From NCBI GenBank assembly GCA_002386405.1, contig DGIP01000304.1, positions 447 to 5,775 of the forward strand: a DNA stretch of 5,329 nt. Reading direction: 5' to 3'. The stretch's first letter is position 1, and each line of letters begins with the position of its first letter. The DNA comes from Stenotrophomonas maltophilia (lineage in GTDB: Bacteria; Pseudomonadota; Gammaproteobacteria; Xanthomonadales; Xanthomonadaceae). The notes under the pieces are model-generated. The model ran no database searches and was not told the origin of the DNA. It worked only from the letters and a program-made list of their open reading frames with translations. Shown one piece after another: positions 1-4,777 of this stretch. A program made the position numbers and the translations under genes.

Positions 1-810
1 TTCGATCTGGAAGCGGTTGAACAGCGGAATGTCGTCGGTGTAGTGCTTGAGCTTGCGCAGGGTCTGCGGCATCACCTGCTGCATGAACTCGCGGGCGGTG
101 TCGTACAGCTCCTGGGTGTCCACCAGGATCTCGCCCACATCGGCGCGCAGGTAGTCGCGCAGGGCGCGCACGATCAGGCGCGATTCCTGGTAGATCAGGA
201 ACGGGGCCGGCTTGGTCAGCGCCGCTTCGGCGATCGACTTCCAGACCTGCAGCAGATAGTCCAGGTCCCACTGGAGCTCTTCGGCATCGCGGCCGACGCC
301 GGCGGTGCGGATGATCACGCCCATGTCGTCGGGGATGTTCAGCTTGTCCAGCGCTTCCTTCAGCGCGGCGCGGTCTTCGCCCTCGATGCGACGCGACACG
401 CCACCGGCGGTGGGCGAGTTCGGCATCAGCACCATGTAGCGGCCGGCCAGGGAGATGAACGTGGTCAGGGCGGCGCCCTTGTTGCCACGCTCTTCCTTGT
501 CGACCTGGACCACCACTTCCTGGCCTTCACGCAGCAGCTCGCGGATGCCGGCCTTGTTGTGGTCGACCCCGGCCTGGAAGTAATCGCGGGAGATTTCCTT
601 CAGCGGCAGGAAGCCGTGGCGTTCGCCACCGTATTCCACGAAGGCCGCTTCCAGCGACGGCTCAAGGCGCGTGATGCGGCCCTTGTAGATGTTCGACTTC
701 TTCTGTTCCTTGGACGGCTGTTCGATGTCGATGTCGTACAGCGTCTGGCCATCCACGATGGCTACCCGCAGCTCTTCAGCCTGCGTGGCGTTGATCAGCA
801 TTCGCTTCAT
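1..810 (-). CDS. rne: Ribonuclease E, N-terminal part (partial, cut by left edge)
   Basis: Only the first 270 codons are present and the frame is open to base 1. RNase E is the endonuclease that starts decay of most mRNAs and processes rRNA and tRNA; in other proteobacteria it scaffolds the degradosome at the inner membrane. Seen: the N-terminus [20 protein letters not shown], then an S1 RNA-binding domain at about residues 36-120 ([28 protein letters not shown]). The 5'-sensor region follows, with [10 protein letters not shown] and IIRTAGVG; Arg168-Thr169 match the 5'-phosphate-binding Arg169-Thr170 of the E. coli enzyme. After that comes the start of the RNase H-like/DNase I-like catalytic part. 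The catalytic aspartates (E. coli Asp303 and Asp346), the zinc link and the C-terminal scaffold lie outside the window. RNase G is the alternative paralogue, but the start sequence, the long leader and divergence from rluC favour RNase E. The ATG at 808-810 has a Shine-Dalgarno AGGAA six bases upstream. Confidence 0.95.
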   Translation of the reverse strand, partial: MKRMLINATQAEELRVAIVDGQTLYDIDIEQPSKEQKKSNIYKGRITRLEPSLEAAFVEYGGERHGFLPLKEISRDYFQAGVDHNKAGIRELLREGQEVVVQVDKEERGNKGAALTTFISLAGRYMVLMPNSPTAGGVSRRIEGEDRAALKEALDKLNIPDDMGVIIRTAGVGRDAEELQWDLDYLLQVWKSIAEAALTKPAPFLIYQESRLIVRALRDYLRADVGEILVDTQELYDTAREFMQQVMPQTLRKLKHYTDDIPLFNRFQIE

Positions 811-813
811 ATT

Positions 814-846
814 GCGTTCCTCGCGCGCTGCTACCGCGCGGAACGC
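814..846 (-). promoter_or_regulatory. Hairpin sequestering the rne Shine-Dalgarno
   Basis: Read on the minus strand, GCGUUC (846-841) pairs with GAACGC (819-814), and CGCGCG (840-835) pairs with CGCGCG (827-822) around a seven-base loop GUAGCAG. A two-base bulge AG (821-820) sits between the stems. That gives 12 base pairs, mostly G-C. The bulge plus the 3' arm contain the AGGAA Shine-Dalgarno, and the hairpin ends three bases before the ATG at 810. The pairing is directly visible. Its role in limiting rne translation, or in presenting a site for RNase E, is inference. Confidence 0.6.
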
Positions 847-878
847 CATGGGGTTTCGCTTCTGGTCACGCTTGCACG

Positions 879-898
879 CCCATCGCGCATGCGCGGGG
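879..898 (-). repeat. Perfect 12-base palindrome in the rne leader
   Basis: CGCGCATGCGCG at 884-895 is a perfect palindrome. The flanks extend it: CCC at 879-881 can pair with GGG at 896-898, leaving AT (882-883) bulged. In RNA the innermost bases would have to form a loop, so the hairpin is smaller than the DNA palindrome suggests. It could be a second leader hairpin or a DNA operator. CG-rich palindromes also arise by chance in DNA this rich in GC. Confidence 0.35.
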
Positions 899-1214
899 AG
901 GGCGGCTTGGGCTTCCAGCGCTACAACACCACGGCAGGCCGCGGGAGCGCTTCATTTTGTTTTGGTTTGGGTGTTGCGGGCCGGAGGCAGCTTTCAGACA
1001 GGCTGGAGCGCCACAGGGACATTTTTTCAGCGCAGACGCTTGTCAGGCATCCGGCGATGGCCGGGACTGCCGGTGAGCCGCTAACATGGCCGCCCCGGGG
1101 GCGGTGGCTGCGCACTGTGCCGGAATCGAGGGAAGTCGGGCTTCTGGCCCAGAGCAACTTCCAACGAAATCAATCCCTTATCTCGCCTGCCGAGTGTAAC
1201 AGAATAAAAGGCCA

Positions 1215-2192
1215 ATGACCGATACCGTGCCGTCCCCCAAAGCCGCTGAAGGCAAGACCAGCGTCCGTCTCCTGACTGTCCCGGCCGACCGTGCCGGGCA
1301 ACGCCTGGACAACTTCCTGCTCGGCCAGCTGAAGGGTGCCCCGCGCAGTCTGGTCTACAAACTCGTGCGCAGCGGCCAGGTCCGTGTGAACGGCGGCCGC
1401 GCCAAGGCCGAACGCAAACTGGTGGAGGGCGACGAAGTACGCGTGCCACCGGTTCGTCTCACCGAAGAGGGAGACAAGGCCGGTCCGCCGTCCGCGTTCA
1501 TGAAGCGGCTGGAAGACGCCATCGTCTACGAAGACGAGCGCCTGCTGGCCCTGAACAAGCCCTCCGGCGTGGCCAGCCATGGCGGCAGCGGGATCAGCTT
1601 CGGCGCCATCGAGACCCTGCGCGCATTGCGCCCGGGCAAGACCCTGGAGCTGGTGCACAGGCTGGACCGGGACACCTCGGGCCTGCTGATCGTGGCCAAG
1701 AAGCGGTCGGCGCTCAGCGAACTGCAGGCGCTGCTGCGTGAAGACCACGGCGCCGGCATCCGCAAGCGCTACCTGACCCTGCTGGTGGGGCGCATGCCCG
1801 ATGGCACCATGACCGTGGACGCCCCGCTGCACGTGGGCCTGCGCCAGGGCGGCGAGCGCCACGTACAGGTGAATGCGATCGGCAAGGAATCGATCAGCCA
1901 CTTCAGCGTGCTGGAGCGCAAGGGCGGCCATTCGTTCTGTGAAGTCCGCATCGAAACCGGCCGGACCCACCAGATCCGCGTGCATGCCCAGCACCTGGGG
2001 CACCCGGTGGCCGGTGACGACAAGTACGGCGATCCGGACGTCAACAAGCGGCTTCGTGACCAGATCGGCCTGAAACGCCTGTTCCTGCACGCCGCCTCGC
2101 TGGAGTTCTCGCTGGACGCCGGCAAGACCCCGTATCTGCTCAACGCGCCGCTGGCCGAAGAGCTGACCGAGGCGTTGAACCGGTTGAGGTGA
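1215..2192 (+). CDS. rluC: 23S rRNA pseudouridine synthase RluC
   Basis: 325 residues, close to the roughly 320 of E. coli RluC. The E. coli enzyme converts uridines 955, 2504 and 2580 of 23S rRNA to pseudouridine in the cytoplasm. Seen: an S4 RNA-binding domain at about residues 28-78 (GQRLDNFLLGQLKG, SLVYKLVRSGQVRVNGGR), then the RluA-type catalytic domain. The signature HRLDRDTSGLLIVAKK is at 148-163, with catalytic Asp151; the family Tyr is in KRYLTLLVG (Tyr186), and GRTHQIRVHAQHLGHPVAGD (249-268) is the third family motif. The S4 sequence and the divergent rne neighbour favour RluC over RluD or RluA. The ATG at 1215 is preceded by AAAAGG only three bases away, a cramped and weak ribosome-binding site. 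The last codons (NRLR) and the TGA at 2190-2192 resemble the spacer of the downstream tandem repeat. No clear promoter is visible upstream. Confidence 0.94.
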   Translation: MTDTVPSPKAAEGKTSVRLLTVPADRAGQRLDNFLLGQLKGAPRSLVYKLVRSGQVRVNGGRAKAERKLVEGDEVRVPPVRLTEEGDKAGPPSAFMKRLEDAIVYEDERLLALNKPSGVASHGGSGISFGAIETLRALRPGKTLELVHRLDRDTSGLLIVAKKRSALSELQALLREDHGAGIRKRYLTLLVGRMPDGTMTVDAPLHVGLRQGGERHVQVNAIGKESISHFSVLERKGGHSFCEVRIETGRTHQIRVHAQHLGHPVAGDDKYGDPDVNKRLRDQIGLKRLFLHAASLEFSLDAGKTPYLLNAPLAEELTEALNRLR

Positions 2193-2334
2193 TGCGCGAC
2201 GACCAACGGTCGCCGCCTTCCGTGGCTGGACCGGTTGGGGTGATGCGCGACGACCGACGGTCGCCGCCTACCGTGGTTGGACTGGTTGGGGTGATGCGCG
2301 ACGACCAACGGTCGCCGCCTACCGTGGTTGGACC
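2191..2334. repeat. Three 51-base tandem units, each with a GTAG-type palindrome
   Basis: Units are 2191-2241, 2242-2292 and a partial third at 2293-2334 (42 bases). Units 1 and 2 differ at four of 51 positions. Each begins GATGCGCGACGACC and contains a stem of nine pairs: GCGACGACC, a three-base loop, GGTCGCCGC (2196-2216, 2247-2267, 2298-2318). One pair is a mismatch on the plus strand but a G-U wobble on the minus strand. On the minus strand units 2 and 3 are headed by GGTAG (2268-2272, 2319-2323); unit 1 has GGAAG (2217-2221). A GTAG head on a short hairpin is the hallmark of SMAG REP-like elements of Stenotrophomonas maltophilia, which are mobilised by RAYT transposases. Family assignment is by pattern only. 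Confidence 0.75.
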
Positions 2335-2336
2335 GC

Positions 2337-2370
2337 GGTAGGTACCGACCGTTGGTCGGTACGCCCTACC
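2337..2370 (+). repeat. Fourth, inverted GTAG-headed palindrome (SMAG/REP-like)
   Basis: GGTAG (2337-2341) is followed by a perfect nine-pair stem: GTACCGACC (2342-2350), loop GTT, GGTCGGTAC (2354-2362). After an unpaired GCC (2363-2365), CTACC (2366-2370) pairs back with the GGTAG head, giving 14 pairs in total. The GTAG head is on the plus strand, opposite in orientation to the three tandem copies. The stem shares the CGACCGTTGGTCG core with them, so it belongs to the same family. It lies between the convergent 3' ends of rluC and zupT and overlaps the zupT stop codon. Confidence 0.75.
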
Positions 2371-3175
2371 ACTTGAACAACACCAGGCTGATGGCCAGGC
2401 TGGCCATGCCGGCCACCAGGCCGTACACCGTCTCATGGCCCTTGGCGTACCGCTTGGCCGCTGGCAGCAGCTCATCCAGCGCCAGGAACACCATCACCCC
2501 GGAGATCAGCCCGAACACCCAGCCGAACGTGGCGTGGTTCAGCACCCCGGACAACAGCACGTACCCGATCGCCGCCCCGATCGGCTCGGCCAGGCCCGAC
2601 AGCAGGCTGGCGCCGAACGCATAGAACTTGTTCTGGGTCGCGAAATAGACCGGCACCGCGATCGCGATGCCCTCGGGGATGTTGTGGATGGCGATCGCGA
2701 ACGCCAGCGGCATGCCCACCGAAGGGCTCTCCAGCGTCGCAAAGAACGTGGCCAGGCCTTCCGGGAAGTTGTGCGCGGTGATCGCCACCGCCGTCAGCAG
2801 GCCCACCCGCTTGATGTAGGCCTTGTTGTTCTCCCGGAACATCGGGTCCTGCTTGTCCAGGCTCTCGTGCGGATTCGGGATCAGGTGATCGATCAGCACG
2901 ATCAGCAGCACCCCGCACAGGAACGCCCCCGTGGCGTAGGCGTAGCCCACGCGGGCGTCATACGCCATGGTGAACGAATCGATCGCCTTGGTCAGGATCT
3001 CGGTCAGCGACACGAACACCATCGCGCCCCCGGCGAAGGCCAGGCCGAAAGCGAGCAGGCGGGGGTTGGGGCGGCGCGAGAACAACACCATCAGGCTGCC
3101 CAGGCCGGTGGCCAGGCCGGCAGCCAGGGTCACCAGCAGGGCGACCCATACGTTTTCATTGCTAATTTCCAGCAT
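2366..3175 (-). CDS. zupT: ZIP-family divalent metal transporter (ZupT-like)
   Basis: 269 residues (E. coli ZupT has 257). ZIP proteins carry zinc, and often iron, manganese or cobalt, into the cytoplasm across the inner membrane. Seen: about eight hydrophobic helices, with the family's metal-site motifs HNFPEG (135-140) in the fourth and HNIPEG (164-169) in the fifth. Also present are SLTEI (56-60), AEP (196-198) and ALDEL (232-236). A hydrophilic loop at 98-122 with His97 and His103 separates helices three and four, a usual place for a variable metal-binding loop. The ATG at 3173-3175 has AAAGGA 11 bases upstream, slightly far but the only candidate. Stop TAG at 2366-2368 lies inside the arm of the adjacent palindrome. 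It shares strand with the lipoprotein gene 138 bases upstream but probably has its own control. No Zur or Fur box was recognised. ZIP family is certain; metal specificity is not. Confidence 0.88.
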   Translation of the reverse strand: MLEISNENVWVALLVTLAAGLATGLGSLMVLFSRRPNPRLLAFGLAFAGGAMVFVSLTEILTKAIDSFTMAYDARVGYAYATGAFLCGVLLIVLIDHLIPNPHESLDKQDPMFRENNKAYIKRVGLLTAVAITAHNFPEGLATFFATLESPSVGMPLAFAIAIHNIPEGIAIAVPVYFATQNKFYAFGASLLSGLAEPIGAAIGYVLLSGVLNHATFGWVFGLISGVMVFLALDELLPAAKRYAKGHETVYGLVAGMASLAISLVLFKW

Positions 3176-3227
3176 GCGCCGCAGCGTCCTTTACACGGGT
3201 AACGCACCACGGCCGCCCCGTCGCCGC

Positions 3228-3245
3228 CACGCCCGGGTGGGCGTG
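3228..3245 (-). other. Seven-pair hairpin upstream of zupT
   Basis: CACGCCC (3228-3234) and GGGCGTG (3239-3245) form a perfect seven-pair stem with a four-base loop. It sits in the 138-base gap between the lipoprotein gene stop and the zupT start, which is otherwise featureless; no good promoter was found there. No T-run follows on the minus strand, so it is not an obvious intrinsic terminator. It may separate the two transcripts or be part of a zupT leader. Confidence 0.35.
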
Positions 3246-3313
3246 CAGCGGGCAGGGAAGACCGGTGCGATCAGGGTGGGGGTAGGGGCTGGCGTGTGCT
3301 GGCGGAGGGGGGA

Positions 3314-3730
3314 TCAGCCGCCGCGACGCAGGCGCTCTTCCACCGCGAAGCACTCGTCCGGCTTGGGTTGCGGCGGGTTGAAGCTCACCGGCACCTGGAT
3401 GGTGGTGGGCACGGCCTGGCCCGCGCGGGTGGCCGCCTTGAACTGCCAGCCTTCCACCGCCTTCTGTGCCTGCTCATCAAGCTGCGCGTTGCCGCTGCCG
3501 CTCACCAGCTGCACCTGGCCGGGCTTGCCGTCGGCACCCACCACCACTTTCAGCGTGGTGGTGCCGCCAATGGCCTGGCAGGCCAGCTCGATCGGGTACA
3601 CCGGCGGCGGCGTCTTCACCGCGGCCACCTCGGTAGGCGCCGCCACCGGCGCCGCCGGCTGCGAAGATCCACCGCACCCGGCAAGGGCCAGTACCGCTGC
3701 GGACACCGCCACGCGTATCTGAATGTTCAT
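3314..3730 (-). CDS. Small lipoprotein with TonB-type C-terminal domain
   Basis: 138 residues. The N-terminus is a lipoprotein signal (MNIQIRVAVSAAVLALAGC) with lipobox LAGC, so the mature protein should start at lipidated Cys19. A short Pro/Ala-rich linker (about 22-43) leads into a TonB C-terminal-like domain at about 41-118. It shows PPPVYPIELA, then the strand motif TLKVVVGADGKPGQVQLVSG, LDEQAQKAVEGWQFKAA and VPTTIQVPVSFN, matching the family pattern of YP, DG, LD, W-x-F and a closing P-x-x-F. TonB passes proton-motive energy to outer-membrane receptors, but it is normally anchored by a membrane helix and uses ExbB/ExbD, neither seen here. Cys51 and Cys127 could form a disulfide. Start is fixed by GGAG (3739-3742) eight bases before the ATG. 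The gap to phhB is 5 bases and the phhB stop overlaps the Shine-Dalgarno region, so the two are likely cotranscribed. Function unknown. Confidence 0.85.
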   Translation of the reverse strand: MNIQIRVAVSAAVLALAGCGGSSQPAAPVAAPTEVAAVKTPPPVYPIELACQAIGGTTTLKVVVGADGKPGQVQLVSGSGNAQLDEQAQKAVEGWQFKAATRAGQAVPTTIQVPVSFNPPQPKPDECFAVEERLRRGG

Positions 3731-3735
3731 CAAAA

Positions 3736-4077
3736 TCACTCCGTCAGGCCCGAAGCCTTGGCTGCACAGATGAAGTCGTTCTCGCTCAACCCGCCCACGT
3801 CGTGGGTGGAAAAGCGCACCACGGCACGGTCGTAATGCACTCCCAGGTCCGGGTGGTGGTCTTCGGCGTGCGCCACCCAGGCCAGGGCGTTCACGAACGC
3901 CATGGTCTTGTAGTAGTCGGCGAAGCGGAAGGTCCGGGTCAGGGCCTGGCCCTGTTCGGCCAGCTCCCAGCCGGGAACCTGCGGCAGCAGCTCGGCTATC
4001 CGGGCTTCGCCCAGCTTGTGGTCGCTGCCCTTGCGCGGTACGCAACGGGCCTGCGCCAGCGGAATCAGGTCGGCCAT
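3736..4077 (-). CDS. phhB: Pterin-4a-carbinolamine dehydratase
   Basis: 113 residues, usual family size. It dehydrates 4a-hydroxytetrahydrobiopterin formed by phenylalanine hydroxylase so the pterin cofactor can be recycled; it acts in the cytoplasm. The whole family signature is visible: His70-x3-His74-His75-Pro76, Tyr82, His92 and Asp101, with the spacing of the PCD/DCoH pattern ([20 protein letters not shown], then THDVGG). Start choice: ATG at 4075-4077 ([10 protein letters not shown]) has a strong GGAGG at 4083-4087 five bases upstream. A GTG at 4087-4089 would add four residues but overlaps that Shine-Dalgarno, so it is rejected. Downstream is the TonB-type lipoprotein gene, 5 bases away; upstream is divergent nfuA. 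No phenylalanine hydroxylase gene is in the window. Bacterial PCD homologues also occur without PhhA, so the physiological substrate here is inferred. Confidence 0.92.
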   Translation of the reverse strand: MADLIPLAQARCVPRKGSDHKLGEARIAELLPQVPGWELAEQGQALTRTFRFADYYKTMAFVNALAWVAHAEDHHPDLGVHYDRAVVRFSTHDVGGLSENDFICAAKASGLTE

Positions 4078-4117
4078 GAAATCCTCCACCTCGTGTATGC
4101 CTGAACAATGCGCCGGA

Positions 4118-4131
4118 CGGTGTATAAACCG
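4118..4131. promoter_or_regulatory. Imperfect palindrome in the phhB-nfuA divergent region
   Basis: CGGTGTATAAACCG has CGGT/ACCG arms around a TATA core and one mismatched pair. It overlaps a candidate -10 for phhB on the minus strand (TATACA, 4121-4126) and one for nfuA on the plus strand (TATAAA, 4123-4128, with TGAACA at 4102-4107 and a short 15-base spacer). It could be a shared promoter core or an operator. No matching -35 for phhB was found. Support is weak. Confidence 0.25.
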
Positions 4132-4156
4132 AATGAGCGCATAACATGTAAGCCGC

Positions 4157-4162
4157 TAGAAT
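4157..4162 (+). promoter_or_regulatory. Candidate -10 of nfuA placing transcription start at the ATG
   Basis: TAGAAT matches five of six bases of TATAAT. It is followed by only six bases (AGCCGC) before the nfuA ATG at 4169, the distance from a -10 to a transcription start. No Shine-Dalgarno precedes the ATG. Together these suggest a leaderless mRNA. The -35 region (around 4133-4139) is poor. Confidence 0.4.
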
Positions 4163-4168
4163 AGCCGC

Positions 4169-4768
4169 ATGATCCAGATCTCCGACACTGCCCAGACCTA
4201 TTTCCGCAAGCTCATCGAGCGCGAAGCCGTGCCCGGCATGGGCGTGCGCCTCAGCGCCGTGGACGCCGGCACCCCGCGCGCCGACGCCCGGCTGGAGTTC
4301 GCCGAACCGGCCGACCTGCTCGGCGACGAGTGGGCGGTGGACTGCGACGGCTTCACCCTGTACGTGGCGTCCGACAGCGTGGGCTGGATGGATGGCGCCG
4401 ACATCGACATCGTCACCAATGCCACCGGCGGCCAGCAGCTCACCATCAAGGCGCCGAAGATCAAGGGCGAAGCCCCGGCCGATTCGGCCTCGCTGGTCGA
4501 ACGCGTGCGCTGGGTGGTGGAAAACGAAGTCAACCCGCAGCTGGCCTCGCACGGCGGCAAGGTCGCGGTGCAGGAAGTCTCTGCCGATGGCGTGGTGCTG
4601 CTGCGTTTCGGTGGCGGCTGCCAGGGCTGCGGCATGGCCGACGTGACCCTCAAGCAGGGCATCGAGAAGACCCTGATGGGCCGCGTGCCCGGCATCACCG
4701 CGGTACGTGACGCGACCGACCACGACAGCGGTCACGCGCCGTACATTCCCCGCGGCACGGCTGCCTGA
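4169..4768 (+). CDS. nfuA: Fe-S cluster carrier protein NfuA
   Basis: 199 residues (E. coli NfuA has 191). NfuA receives [4Fe-4S] clusters from the assembly machinery and delivers them to apo-enzymes such as aconitase and lipoyl synthase, especially under iron or oxidative stress. Seen: an N-terminal A-type (HesB-like) domain at about 1-98 ([20 protein letters not shown]) that lacks the three cluster cysteines of true A-type carriers, as expected for this family. The Nfu domain spans about 106-182, with [20 protein letters not shown]; Cys151 and Cys154 form the CxxC at which two subunits share a cluster. No Shine-Dalgarno is visible and the ATG sits just after a -10-like hexamer, so leaderless translation is likely. 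It is divergent from phhB, and another gene starts 9 bases after the stop in the same frame, suggesting cotranscription. No isc or suf genes are nearby in the window. Confidence 0.95.
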   Translation: MIQISDTAQTYFRKLIEREAVPGMGVRLSAVDAGTPRADARLEFAEPADLLGDEWAVDCDGFTLYVASDSVGWMDGADIDIVTNATGGQQLTIKAPKIKGEAPADSASLVERVRWVVENEVNPQLASHGGKVAVQEVSADGVVLLRFGGGCQGCGMADVTLKQGIEKTLMGRVPGITAVRDATDHDSGHAPYIPRGTAA

Positions 4769-4777
4769 TCGGCCTGC

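Larger units (their letters stand above)
811..1214 (-). promoter_or_regulatory. Divergent rne-rluC intergenic region containing the rne leader
   Basis: This 404-base stretch has no convincing gene. In E. coli rne has a leader of about 360 bases that mediates autoregulation by RNase E and also lies next to rluC, so a long regulatory leader is expected here by analogy. Read on the minus strand it holds a GC-rich inverted repeat (1089-1104), a purine/A-rich, probably unpaired stretch (about 948-972), a 12-base palindrome (884-895) and a hairpin over the ribosome-binding site (814-846). I found no strong sigma70 promoter. The best minus-strand -10 is TACACT preceded by TGT (plus coordinates 1193-1198), with no good -35; it would give a leader of roughly 375 bases. 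The rluC side has only weak matches. Short ORFs inside lack Shine-Dalgarno sequences. Confidence 0.6.
2191..2370. terminator. Repeat block as likely bidirectional 3'-end structure
   Basis: The gap between the convergent rluC and zupT stop codons is made entirely of hairpin-forming repeats and has no U-tract, so it is not a classic intrinsic terminator. REP-type hairpins at gene ends are known in other bacteria to block 3' exonucleases and to assist Rho-linked termination. That role is inferred here from position: transcripts from either side would end in one or more stable stems. Confidence 0.4.

Noticed and set aside
1022..1027. T6 run as an intrinsic terminator
   Set aside because: No stable GC stem lies immediately upstream on the plus strand, and no gene ends nearby.
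1021..1046. Candidate rne promoter (CTGACA with A-rich -10 on the minus strand)
   Set aside because: CTGACA is a good -35, but the A-run hexamer is only 14 bases away and at 17 bases the sequence is AATGTC, a poor -10.
921..1157. Possible small gene or upstream ORF in the rne leader
   Set aside because: The 78-codon minus-strand frame and the nested short frames starting at ATG codons near 953 and 1022 have no Shine-Dalgarno and no recognisable protein features.
43..1218. Long plus-strand open frame (391 codons) over the rne region
   Set aside because: It is antisense to the clearly recognisable rne coding sequence and continues through the intergenic region; its His/Gln/Arg/Leu-rich composition is typical of a shadow frame in GC-rich DNA.
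1769..2308. Minus-strand frame encoding a 17-residue tandem repeat
   Set aside because: The protein repeat is just the 51-base DNA repeat (17 codons) read through in one frame; the remainder is antisense to rluC and no ribosome-binding site is present.
2191..2334. Possible CRISPR-like array
   Set aside because: Units are contiguous copies of 51 bases with similar, not unique, spacers, and there are no cas genes. The GTAG-headed hairpins fit REP elements better.
4087..4089. GTG as the start of phhB
   Set aside because: It falls within the strong GGAGG Shine-Dalgarno that is ideally spaced for the ATG at 4075-4077.
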